Shown here: positions 24,618-35,503 of the stretch, piece by piece
Position numbering within the stretch: position 1 is the first letter of the stretch
Layout: the number at the start of each line of letters is the position of its first letter
DNA from: Colletotrichum lupini
Taxonomy: Eukaryota > Ascomycota > Sordariomycetes > Glomerellales > Glomerellaceae
Assembly (NCBI RefSeq): GCF_023278565.1
Contig: NC_064680.1
Span: 4,588,001 to 4,652,000 of the forward strand
DNA: 64,000 nucleotides
Direction of reading: 5' to 3'
Notes under the pieces: model-generated
What the model was told of the DNA's origin: nothing
Database searches by the model: none
Seen by the model: only the letters and a program-made list of their open reading frames with translations
Position numbers and translations under genes: made by a program

Positions 24618-25416
24618 ATGGCTGACCAACGCCCCGCTCCGTAAGTTGTCAACCTGCAATCCTTGAACTCGACCCCGCGTCGTGATATCCCCCCCGCCGT
24701 CACCACGTAAACCACGTCCACCAAATTCAATGCTAACGTCGCACACCAACAGCCTCCGCCTCGGCACCGTCGCCCCCAACTTCAAGGCCGACACCACCAA
24801 CGGCCCCATCGACTTCCACGACTTCATCGGCGACAGCTGGGTCGTCCTCTTCTCCCACCCGGAGGACTACACCCCCGTCTGCACCACCGAGCTCGGCGCC
24901 TTCGCCAAGCTCGAGCCCGACTTCTCCAAGCGCGGCGTCAAGCTCATCGGCCTCTCCGCAAACACCCTCGGCTCCCACGAGGGCTGGATCAAGGACATTG
25001 ACGAGGTCACCGGCTCAAAGGTCGCCTTCCCCATCATCGCCGACAAGGAGCGCAAGGTCGCCCTCCTCTACGACATGCTCGACTACCAGGACACCACAAA
25101 CGTCGACGACAAGGGCATCGCCTTCACCATCCGCTCCGTCTTCATCATCGACCCCAAGAAGACCATCCGCACCATCCTCTCCTACCCGGCCTCCACCGGC
25201 CGCAACTCCGCCGAGGTCCTCCGCATCGTCGACTCCCTCCAGACCGGCGACAAGCACAAGATCACCACCCCCATCAACTGGGTCCCCGGCGACGACGTCA
25301 TCGTCCACCCCTCCATCAAGACCGAGCAGGCCAAGGAGCTCTTCCCCGAGGTCCGCATCGTCAAGCCCTACCTGCGCTTCACCCCTTTACCCAAGGAGAA
25401 GGCCACCGTCGCCTAA
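24618..25416 (+). CDS. 1-Cys peroxiredoxin (Prx6/Prx1 family)
   Basis: Thiol peroxidase that reduces hydrogen peroxide and alkyl or phospholipid hydroperoxides, 228 residues. Exons are 24618-24640 and 24753-25416; the 112-base intron joins in phase 2 to give MADQRPAPLRLGTVAPNF. The peroxidatic cysteine is Cys51 in HPEDYTPVCTTELG. The Prx6-type core follows, and the long C-terminal arm has INWVPGDDVIVHP and LRFTPLPKEK, with no resolving-Cys motif of 2-Cys enzymes. No mitochondrial presequence is evident, so a cytosolic location is likely. Codon use is strongly C-ending, which suggests high expression. The gene has a good TATA box and an STRE-like element upstream. Confidence 0.95.
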
Positions 25417-28413
25417 GTACAGGCGCCAGTGGCCACGAGTGGAACTTGGTTTGGGGACGCTATGTTGGATGACGGGTCTCGGTTACGGTCCTCGGTTCTA
25501 CGGTATCCAAGAACGACGAGCGGACGAGATCCCAGAATGTTGAAAAAGCAAAAAAAGGGGGACGATGCTGTCAAACAGGGTAGGGACATCAACCTCTTCC
25601 ACCCTGGCGACACGCATACACGCACCCTCTATCTGAATACCCGGCGTGGCGCTGCGAATGGCAACATAGTCCTTCGGTCAGCCTTCAAGGGGCGTGATCT
25701 GGACAAGTAGCAGCGTCTTCGCTCTGACTACCTTTTACATAGAACGCATGAAATAATGAGAAATGTCCAAACTCTGCCTTTCCTCGCAGCGTGATCGCAA
25801 CCTGATATCAGATCGTTATCACTATGTAGCCCCTTCGTTTACCAAAGTTGTGCTCGGCTGGCTAGACTTCTAGAAGTCCAAGCATCCATTGTGAGCAGAT
25901 GTGCGACTTCAAGCCTACGAGGGGCCTTAGTCATTAGGCAACCTGTTGTACATTTTGGAAACAGGAACCGCATGTTCAACCGTCGCACCCATGATCCGCC
26001 ATTCCGTTCTCCATCATGCCAAGAGTGGATGTGGAGAGAGCAGTATCGAGACTGTTTGATAGCAAGTTGCTCTCGCGGCATCTTCTTCGTGGCCGGCCTT
26101 ACATCAGAGAGAGGAAGCCCCGTAGATGTGCAACTCAAACAGGGCGTTGGGCCGAGACGTGGAGGGTAGACGAAATGAGGTTCAGACACGCCCATCGTCG
26201 CACTTGCCCGTCATATCAAGCCCCAAAATGTAAGGACGTGGTAAGCGAAGCCGAGCCCGACATGCACATGGAGGTGGATGCGCGTTTCCATGCCACCGTG
26301 TGTCTGTCTGGAGATGACACCGGTATATGGCACATGGAGTCATAGACCCGTGAATGACTGATCGGCGGTCCGGCACGGAGGCACCGCTGATGAGCTTCCA
26401 GGGGCTCGTTCCACGTTGACGACCGGCCTGCCTCGCGGGGCCCCTTTCAGGCTCCAGCTCTTTGACCCTATGGTCAGCTAGCCACGGGCAAAGCGGCCAC
26501 TCTCGCCCGCCATCCCATGACTCGGCCGAATAGACGCGGGCCAGACGGGAAGAAACGGGTCGGTACACTTCTCGGAAAACTACTCCGTAAAGGGGCGCTA
26601 AGTCGGTCACTACACGAAAAGGAGACGCCCGCCTTATATTGACCCGACCATCTTGGAGTAGCAGTAGCGCTTCTCAGTTAGAGTGAACCGGCTGCCTGGC
26701 TAGGACACATTCGGGACGTTGGTTGAGATGCAACGGAGCAGGTGGCTTTCTTGGATCGAGGGGGCCCAGACAGGCACAATCCTGGCGCGACACGAGGCAG
26801 AAGCCCAATCTTTGCACAAAAACGAGGCTGGAACAATTCGAGAACCAGGGGACAGCCGGAGAATGTTGAAACATCCGCATCCACCCAAAGTGACAAGTGG
26901 CCGGGTTCCCACGTTTTCCCACGTCTTTGTAATTCGTAGCGTGTGGGCGGGTTGCTCTACAGTGTACCGTGGTCCAAGTGCGAGAGCCGTGAGGATGCGC
27001 CGCTGTCCGCGACCCGCGATGCCTGCCCAGTCATCAGTGGTCCCAAACTTCCCAGGGCCATCTTCGGGTCGGCAGGGTGCCTATCCCGGGATTGCTCGCC
27101 TGAGACTTGACAGGCCAGGCAATGTTTGTTTCCGACGAGGGGCAAGACACAAGACGCAAGGGGACTTGCTGCTGGATCTGTCAGTGTCACCGACGTGGTG
27201 CAGTACATAGGTATTCTGCCATCTGTGTCTCTATACCATGTAGCGGAAGCTAAGCTCTACTACGTAGGCTCTAGTCTCCAGCCTCCTGCCCTTCACCGTC
27301 AACGGGGTCAATTTCGTCTTCAGTCGTCAGCTGGCTGGGATGGAGGCGGCCCGGAAAATTGTTCAAGGGTTATAGCACCGAGAGCAGATAGCGTAACTTG
27401 TTTCCGTAAGACGGTCAGAGACGGGGGGGGGGAGAAAAAACCGAGCGCGGCACAGCAGACAGACAGCGTGGATGACAGGCCCAGAGGAGCGGTGACGACA
27501 AGGACCAGGACAAGGACCAGCCTCCCATGGCAATTACTGCCTGCCTAGTATCCGTATCCTCTGGTATCTTCTCGAGTCTCTGTGTATCATGGAGTATTCC
27601 AAGCTCAAACGTACAATCAACGTCGTCGATACTTTCATACTACCGGACCAGAATATGTATCCGTAGTGTCTGTATGCATTTGAATTGCAATTCCCTTGGT
27701 GACGCTTCCCCCCTCCGTTTCGCAAGGGTGGGTAGGTGTAGTGTATGCGTGGCGTGTGGGAATGTGGGATGTTGGAAGCTGGCACACGTTCCGTGGCTGC
27801 ATGTGCAGCGTTTCTGCAAGATATAGTAGGCCTGCGCCTAACAGCTACTGCGTAAGTATGTACCATACTGCGTAGACACACAAGGACCGGAAAAAAGGGT
27901 CCTCTTGCAGCTCGATCGTCTGATGTTGCTTCCCCTCCTGGTTCTCCTACCGCTGCCGCAGGATTCCGATTGATGGTGCGTGGTCCGGCCTGCGGGACAA
28001 GAGGACCGGCGCGCAGTTGAGGCAGGGCCCTAACGTCGTGCAACGTAAGGGCAGTACGCCAGCGCGAGAGAGGGACATGACTGCGGTCCAGCTGTGTTTG
28101 GTAGACGTTGGGTATCCGTAGGTAATTGGGGTGGCCTCTTTGCGTTTCTTGAATTTCCCTCGTTTGCTCCCGTGAGAGGGGCCGACGGGAGTTTGGGTCT
28201 TTTGGAAGTTGGGAGGGGGTGGTTGCTGGGGGTTGGGGTCCTGAAGATGGAGTTGGAACGTAAGGTACGTAGTACGGATACGGATGTGTGAGGACTCTGG
28301 TCGATACATCTGAGGCTTACCTAAGGTACCTCCAGAAGGTCCCTGGGAAAAGGGGGTCAGTGCGTAAGTGTTTGTCAATTTACCAGGGCTCCTGCTGACA
28401 CCTGAGAGTGGAG

Positions 28414-28448
<35 letters not shown>

Positions 28449-28449
28449 T
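28414..28449 (+). repeat. GAGAGT hexamer tandem repeat
   Basis: Five to six near-perfect copies of a GAGAGT unit run through this interval. It is a simple sequence repeat in intergenic DNA. Confidence 0.8.
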
Positions 28450-29773
28450 AAAGTTGGGACTGAATTCGACATGACCTCACACACTCTTCCACGCACTCAC
28501 CGATGAACGACTAGACGTTATGAGATGAGTTCACTTTTGAGCTAAACCTGAGCACAGGGCAGTATGATGCTGTGTCTATGTGGTCACGGGTGAGAGAGAG
28601 CATGCGGTCTAGAGAATAAGGGCAAAGTATGAAAATACGATGGTGTTTATCAAGGATAGATTTGCCAAGTAAGGCAAGGTGTGCTTTTTTTTTACTGCGT
28701 ATTACTCCGTACACATTTTTGGATTCCAGCACCTGGGCGGCTGACCGGCGGCATGGGATTTAGCAAGGAGCACAAGATACTTGCACATTTTCAGTCGACA
28801 CTTCGTACCCCTTTTCTCGTTTATTTGTGTATTTCCTTAGACTCAGTGAGCGAAAGCCAGGCAAACGAAACAAAAACACTGCGACATTTAAGTACACGAT
28901 TGCTACGGAGTATCGTACGGAGTATGTTAATGAACATTGTCATTAAGGCTTTAAGGTAGCCAATGGAACATTAGAAAAGGTTCGACTCCAGACTCACCCA
29001 AATGAGACTATTCCACACCCGGCAACAATCGGCTCCCTCCCCTCCCTTCTCGAGTTCTCCTCCCAACCATTTGTTCTCTTTCTCTTTCCCTCCCCCCCCC
29101 CCCCTTTACCCACTTTGCGGCTTGCCCAGACGTTCCCCGAGTCACTTTTACACCTTCGGGTTTCTTTCTTCCCTCCCCTTTCCCCTCCCGCCTCCCCCCC
29201 TCCCACTCTCCCAAACCACCCCCATTCACGCCAAATCCCCATCACGAGCCCCATTTCCCATGCTCTCTCCTGGACGCTCTTAGACCGCCTAGCCGTGAAG
29301 TGAGAGCGCTACGCCGTCCACTGTCAGTGAAGCCAGTGTCTAGGTGTCTGCCCTGCACAGCTGCTCACGTACGAATAGAATACCGACCTTGGGTACGGAT
29401 ACCGGGCACCTGAGAATTAGGAGGGCACTGCACTGCGCTGCACACCCACGACACCTACGTTGAAACATCGCCGTCCACCACCTCACGGCACTACGGACGG
29501 AGTACGGTTACTGCGGTACAACCACGAATACCTGCTTCCACTCGTCGCCTTGTCTCTGCTTCGTTTCGTTTCGCATCTCGCATCGCGCATCGCCTGGCGC
29601 GCGCTCTCTCACTCACTCACTCTCTCGCTCTCTCTCACACTCTTCTTGACTAGCCTACGAATACAAGTTGGGCCAGACAGACTTTAGAGAAACCGTCCAG
29701 TCCATCATATCCCATATCTCGTTGCTCTCACCTCCACCCAGGGCACATCGACTCTTTCTGCAAGCTGCACCTC

Positions 29774-29797
29774 GCACACACACACACACACATACAC
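29774..29797 (+). repeat. (AC)n dinucleotide repeat
   Basis: Ten or more AC units with one interruption (CATACACAC). It is a microsatellite in the pyrimidine-rich leader region. Confidence 0.8.
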
Positions 29798-31809
29798 ACT
29801 GCATACCTACTCTCAGTCTGTACGAATACATCTCGCATATTCCCCGCCAGCCTACCTTACGCATCGGCATCACCAGCAGCAGCAGCAGTAGTCGCAGTCG
29901 CAGTCACAGTTGCATTCCCCTGCTGCCGTCTTTCACACCTCCATCTTCCCAAAGCTCGAATCGGTCTGCGGAACTCGCAGTACCTTCAAGATACTTCGCC
30001 CTCACAGGTTCGACCCGCCGTTCAGCCCACTTCTTCCCTCGCGTCTGCCTCGGAGCTCAAGCTGCTTTTCAACCCTCTGCCCGGTCCGTCTACCCAAAGT
30101 CAGTCTGTGCGTCCAAAACCAAACGAACGCCCCCCTCCACAACCTCGTCGACTCTTCCCAGTGCCAAAAGCACAAGTCAAAACCAAGACGCCTACAGCAC
30201 ACGCTTGTCCCTACATCGACACTTTCTTCGCCCAAAGGAGCAGGCATCTGGAAATTAACCATTGCAACCTTGCTGGTGGTCCTCCGGCCGTTGCCGCCGC
30301 CCCTACTACTGCTCCTAGTCCCTCTTGGAAATACTCCTCATCGTCGGACTTCGACTCCATACTTACGCGGATCCCTTTTTTTTCGGTCCCGTCGCCTTTT
30401 CCACTTTTGCCTCACCCGCCAGGTCTCTTCCGCACGGCACTGAACTTGCTGAAGCCTGCTGGGTACAACCGTCGTGACCCTACAACACACGTCCCCCATA
30501 CGCATACCTTGTTGCGACTCTACATCCAGATACAGTGCTCTCTGTCGTCTGTACCGCGTACGGATACCCTACCGTACCAGAGAACGACCCTCAATTCTTG
30601 CTGCTCACCGCACCTGAGTCGTCTCGAGACCGCTGTCCCCGTCGCCCTCGCTGTCGCCGCTCGCTGTCTCCGTCGTCGTTATCGTTCTTCGACATTGGTC
30701 CTTTTTTTTTCTCTGCCTGCCGAGCACCCTCGCTTGAATCTAAACCCCCAAGACTTCGCCTCGCTTCCTACTCGACTCAACTCGACTTAAGTCAACTCAT
30801 TGACTTTTGACCCGATCGACTTCTTGGAGTCCCTGCGCCTCCCCTGGTCCTAGGTGCGTACCGTTCGTACTTCGTACTCCATAGACTTCAATCTCGTTGC
30901 CCATTCTCGTCCACTCCCCCTCCCCTCCTATCCCATCCATGATCCCCATCCACATCCTGTGCCCATTTGTCCTCCACACCCTAGCCCACATCCCACTCTA
31001 TCTCTTGTGCGCCGCTTCCTGTCAACTGTGGGGAGAAATAACGGACAAGAGAGAAAGAGAAAGAGGAAGTGAGAGGGAAACACGCACAAAAGAACGGAGC
31101 AGACAAGGCCTCGCTCCCTCAGCCCAGCCCAGTCCCAATCCCAGCCGAGCCCGGTCTAGTCCAGGAATCCACCCCGGAGACACAGACGCACAACACGCAC
31201 AGAGTGAAAGCCAGACAGATACTCAACCGGAGCCTACCCGTCATAAGTTACCAGGGGCCTAGCAGAGCCGGATGAACAAGCGAACCTGGGTTGGGATTGC
31301 TTGAGCTGGGGTTTCTGTTCGCTTCATCATCTACTCAATTTTCATTTTTCTGCATTTTCCCTTTCTTACCTTTGGTTTCCGCTTCTTGGGCTTTCTTCTG
31401 GCTCTAGCATTGTCGTGTGTCGGTGTGCCCTCACTTCTTCACCACCTCGGACCTCAAGAACGAGCCGGCCACCCTCTGCACTTCCTCACCCCACCGCTTC
31501 TTTACCGCGACTACTCTTCTTGTCTACTTCTTTGCGATTGCTCTGGCCTATTGCAAATCTTGTGGTATCGACGCCGAATCAGACCTTGGCAACCTGGCGC
31601 AGAAGCAGCAGTTTCTGCCGAGTTCCTCTCTCCTCCCGAACCCACCTTGCTTGACCGACTCGGCTCCCAAATCCCGCCCTACATGAAAACCACTCAACCT
31701 CCTTTTTTGAGCCTCTGAGCGCTATTCTTTTTCTCCACCCGCCGAGACTGTTTCTGTTGCGCATCGCTCTCCAGGCTGTATCCACAGCCTGGGGGCTGAT
31801 TGTGTCGCA

Positions 31810-34800
31810 ATGTCTGGCCCGGGACTAACCTCGAACCAGTCTTCCGCGCAGGGCGATCTCTCGCGCTTTTCCGATTCGGAGACGGAGCAGGACAGATCTC
31901 CTCCTACAACCAAAACGACTTCAGATATCCTCTCGGGCGTGTATCGCGGCTTCAAAAAGTTCGCCCCGAGTCGAGACGGCGAATCGAGGCTGACAAGACA
32001 GCCGTCACTTTCTCGCTTGGGTCTGCACAGCGTCTCGCCAAGCTTGACCTCGTCGCCCTCTCCCCCCACCTCTTCGACGCCGACACCCGTTCCAAACTCG
32101 TCCAAAAATCGCCCGGCCCAGCAGCTCCAGCATGGGAGGAGTCTGAGCCTACAGAGCAGCCTCGCCAAACCACTACCCGAACCGCCAGCGTCGTTTCCTT
32201 CTCCTACGGGGCCTGAAGCACCTCCTGCACATTACAATTTGGGGGGTCTCGGTGCCATCGAGGAAGCTCCGGCCGATGATATGTATAGTCGTACCAGTAC
32301 GATGGACTCTAGCGCCTCAGCGGAACGAGCTCAGATGTACAGCGGCGGATCAGGATACAACGCCGACATGGCCAGCAGCCAGAGTAGCTTAGCAAGCTCC
32401 TCGAGACAAGATGGAGCCGACGATAATAATAATAGGGAACCACCAAACTTGACTCCGCGGAGCAACGGTCCCTTGTCAGCAGGCCCTTCTCCATCTTCCA
32501 ACCAGTCTTCCAACCAACAAAGAACACCCGCGTCGGCGGTTGGTACACCCACTGCGTCCTCATCCTCGGCGCATCTATCCGGACTTATGTGCAATGTGCA
32601 TAGGACGACAGGCAGGGAACCGCATCCGCTTGTCGGAGCTACAACAACTATACTAGGGGATAAACTTTATGTCTTTGGAGGAAGAATTCTGTCGCGGAGT
32701 CGCCCGGCTCCTCTGACATCCGATCTGTACGAGTTGGACTTGATCCGCAGGCATTGGTCGAAGCTGGAAACCACAGGCGATATACCACCGCCTCGATACT
32801 TCCACTCCGTGTGTCCATTAGGAGACACTAAGTTGGTATGCTATGGAGGCATGTCTCCCACACCAAATCAAGCGAACGCAGGCCCGGATCAGCAGCCACA
32901 GGTGACCGTCATGTCGGACATTTACATCTACGATATTCCCACCCGAAAGTGGACCTACATTCCAACCCAAGATCCCCCGCAAGGACGTTACGCCCACTGC
33001 GCCTGCATATTGCCTTCGTCGGCATCGTTCGCCTCGCACAAGGCGCCACTGTCGGCATTGCAGCACAATCCATCATCCGGCAACCCCAACGAAGGGAGGA
33101 TAGGGATCAACATTGATGGAACCGGCGGTGCTGAAATGGTGGTGGTTGGTGGCCAGGATGGCGCAAACCACTACATTGAGCAAATTAGTGTTTTCAACCT
33201 TCGCAGCCTCAAGTGGACCGCTATCGAACCTCTCGACAAGAGCTGCGGCGCTTACAGAAGCGTCGTTGCTCCTTTACCCCCCTCTGTTACGGCACGAATT
33301 GGAAAGTCAAGCGTCAATGGATATCAACGGGAGGGCGGCATCAGCCAAGAAGCTCGTGAGCCTGGATCCTCAATGCTCATCTATTCAAACTACAACTTCC
33401 TGGACGTCAAGCTTGAACTACAAATCCGATCTTCAGACGGCACATTGACGGAGAAACCCATGTCGGGCTCTTACTCGCCCCCAGGGCTGCGGTTTCCGAA
33501 CGGCGGCGTCATCGATACCTACTTTGTCGTGAGCGGCACATACCTGACGTCTTCGAAGCAGGAGTATGCGTTGTGGGCTCTTGACCTCAAGACATTGACC
33601 TGGTCGCGGATTGATGCGGGTGGTGCTGTCTTCAGCCAAGGCAGCTGGAACCGCGGTGTGCTTTGGAACCGCAGGAACACTTTTGTGATTCTTGGCAACC
33701 GGAAACGAAGTCTCGTCGATGATTATAACCATCGTCGTATCAACTTTTCCAATGTTTGCATGGTTGAGCTGGAAGCTTTTGGGTTCTACGACAACCCGAG
33801 AAAGACGACGCCCATGTCTGGCTTCGTATCAGCCAGTAGTCCTTACACTAGCCCGGGATTAAGTCTAGCTAGAAAAGCAGGAACTACGGCCGGTGGGCGC
33901 TTCCACTCCAGGGCGGCCGAGGAGCTTGGCGAAAAGGCACTGGCGATGCGGGAGCTTTCCGATATGGATATCCTATGCTTACACGGGGAGCGGATACCCA
34001 TTAATTCTAGGATGGTGGCACGGCGATGGGGCCCCTACTTTGTGCAGCTGTTGCGAGAAGGGACGGCAACTCAGGATGGTAGCGATGCCATGACTCTTCG
34101 ATCTGGAGTCAACAACCCCATCAGAAATTCCGCTCTCACAATCACCCCATCCCGCAACACAGCCGAAAGCTCGACGTCCATGGCCAGTACTGTGCTCTCA
34201 TCCGGATCATCGGCAAAGGCCCCGAGTACAGCTCCGACCAGCGCCTCGGCAGCCTCGTTCTCCCTACCGGGCTCGGCCGGCGGTGTCGATCCCGCCACAG
34301 TCAACTCAGCCCCGACCCCGAGGTCTCTACCACCGAACTCGCGGCCTCGATGCTTGTACCTTCCTCACACCTATCTCACGGTGCAGGCCCTCCTGCACTT
34401 CCTCTACACGTCCTCACTGCCGCCTCCGTCATCGCCACTGTGCACACCTCCCATCTTGTGTTCACTTCTTCAAATCGCCCGCCCATACCGGATCGACGGG
34501 CTTCTCGAGGCAGTAGTCGAGCGCCTACACGCACTCTTGGACTCGAGAAACGCAGCCGCCGTCTTCAACGCGACGGCCATGGCCGCCGGTGGTGGCCGCG
34601 GCATCGACGGCTCCCTGAACCCCAACTTCTTCGTACCCTTGGACGCCATGGGTTCTCCACTGTTCCCCTCAGAAGACTCCCAAAACGGCAGCGGCGGGGC
34701 AGACGGTCTTTCTTCGCGCACTGCGGCGCTCCGTATCAACACCGCAATGTCCTCCGGTCGACCGTCTAGCGACGAACTCAGCGCCACGACGAGCGTCAGC

Positions 34801-35043
34801 GGGTCCGAATGGAGCTCCGAGATTGGCGACTCGGAGCGCGGCGGTATGCGCGAGGTCTGGGGAGGGGAGCTCAGCTCCGTCATCGGCCTGCAGAAGCGAG
34901 GCTTGCGAGGTCTTATGGAGGGTAGGAGGATGCGTGAGCGCACGGGGACGAATTCGGGCGGGAGTATGAGCGCTGGCGTGGGACCGTATGGCGGCGGCGG
35001 CGGTGGGCAAGGCCGCGTTGGCCTCGGGATCGCCGGGCCGTGA
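31810..35043 (+). CDS. Kelch-repeat protein with split BTB-like domain (Ral2-related)
   Basis: A 1077-residue unspliced protein. The N-terminal 250 residues are Ser/Pro/Thr-rich and disordered. Kelch-type beta-propeller repeats run from about 270 to 640, with signature strings such as KLYVFGGRIL, DLYELDLIRRHWSKLE, PPPRYFHS and EMVVVGGQDG. A BTB-like half starts near 716 (LSDMDILCLHGERIP...). About 90 low-complexity residues follow, and the second half resumes near 849 (LPHTYLTVQALLHFLYTSSLP). The Gly-rich tail is disordered. The kelch-then-BTB order resembles fission yeast Ral2, which acts with Ras in mating and polarity; that assignment is by architecture from memory. It is convergent with the MpaB-like gene. 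Confidence 0.85.
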   Translation: MSGPGLTSNQSSAQGDLSRFSDSETEQDRSPPTTKTTSDILSGVYRGFKKFAPSRDGESRLTRQPSLSRLGLHSVSPSLTSSPSPPTSSTPTPVPNSSKNRPAQQLQHGRSLSLQSSLAKPLPEPPASFPSPTGPEAPPAHYNLGGLGAIEEAPADDMYSRTSTMDSSASAERAQMYSGGSGYNADMASSQSSLASSSRQDGADDNNNREPPNLTPRSNGPLSAGPSPSSNQSSNQQRTPASAVGTPTASSSSAHLSGLMCNVHRTTGREPHPLVGATTTILGDKLYVFGGRILSRSRPAPLTSDLYELDLIRRHWSKLETTGDIPPPRYFHSVCPLGDTKLVCYGGMSPTPNQANAGPDQQPQVTVMSDIYIYDIPTRKWTYIPTQDPPQGRYAHCACILPSSASFASHKAPLSALQHNPSSGNPNEGRIGINIDGTGGAEMVVVGGQDGANHYIEQISVFNLRSLKWTAIEPLDKSCGAYRSVVAPLPPSVTARIGKSSVNGYQREGGISQEAREPGSSMLIYSNYNFLDVKLELQIRSSDGTLTEKPMSGSYSPPGLRFPNGGVIDTYFVVSGTYLTSSKQEYALWALDLKTLTWSRIDAGGAVFSQGSWNRGVLWNRRNTFVILGNRKRSLVDDYNHRRINFSNVCMVELEAFGFYDNPRKTTPMSGFVSASSPYTSPGLSLARKAGTTAGGRFHSRAAEELGEKALAMRELSDMDILCLHGERIPINSRMVARRWGPYFVQLLREGTATQDGSDAMTLRSGVNNPIRNSALTITPSRNTAESSTSMASTVLSSGSSAKAPSTAPTSASAASFSLPGSAGGVDPATVNSAPTPRSLPPNSRPRCLYLPHTYLTVQALLHFLYTSSLPPPSSPLCTPPILCSLLQIARPYRIDGLLEAVVERLHALLDSRNAAAVFNATAMAAGGGRGIDGSLNPNFFVPLDAMGSPLFPSEDSQNGSGGADGLSSRTAALRINTAMSSGRPSSDELSATTSVSGSEWSSEIGDSERGGMREVWGGELSSVIGLQKRGLRGLMEGRRMRERTGTNSGGSMSAGVGPYGGGGGGQGRVGLGIAGP

Positions 35044-35503
35044 AGAGAGTAACACAAAAGCGGAGACAACTTTTGGAGAGATGAAAGAGAGGAGGAGCAT
35101 GGGGCGCGGAGGTAATGAATTTATGATAGCATGGCCAAATGCAGCAGATTCCCCCAGGCGAAGAAAAAATAGTAGTCGAGGTTGTGTGACGGCAATGAGG
35201 TGAAAGTCAAATAACACGGTGAAAAAATTATACTCCTTCTAAGCGCTCAATGAAGAGAGAATGTATTATGCCCTGGGTATACGAGGCTATGTATCGGCGA
35301 ATCTCCTGGGTCGCCAACTGGCTCGAATCCCAAGGTCCCTAAGCTCAGCCCATACAGACGCACGGAAGAAACCAAAACGCCTGTTCATGAGCGTCCCTCT
35401 CGGAAGCATCGATTCCGCAATCTTACATGCTTGTATGTCTCTTCCTTGAAGACCCTGTTGTTTCCCGTCATTCTCATCTGTAATAGTTATACACCATCAA
35501 CAC
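35044..35503. other. Convergent 3' intergenic region
   Basis: A 460-base gap that should hold the 3' ends of the kelch/BTB and MpaB-like genes. No further feature is seen. Confidence 0.4.

Larger units (their letters stand above)
25417..31809. other. Long gene-free region upstream of kelch/BTB gene
   Basis: A 6.4 kb stretch with no recognisable protein or RNA gene. From about 29.0 to 31.8 kb the plus strand is very pyrimidine-rich (CCCTCCC, CTCTCTC and poly-C runs), which looks like a long promoter and leader for the kelch gene, possibly with leader introns. It contains GAGAGT repeats near 28418-28449 and an (AC)n tract near 29774-29797. It also carries several TACGGATAC and TACGGAGTA 9-mers. 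Open frames here are low-complexity Pro/Ser/Leu artefacts. Confidence 0.5.

Noticed and set aside
3817..25416. Lipid-metabolism gene cluster (lipase, Fat1, PIG-S)
   Set aside because: The genes are far apart, on both strands and mixed with unrelated ones; the theme is likely coincidental.
28979..28989. B-box-like GGTTCGACTCC
   Set aside because: A perfect-looking B box, but no suitable A box or foldable cloverleaf lies upstream, so no tRNA is called.
35317..35332. B-box-like GGCTCGAATCCC
   Set aside because: One mismatch to the consensus and no tRNA-like fold or A box at a proper distance.
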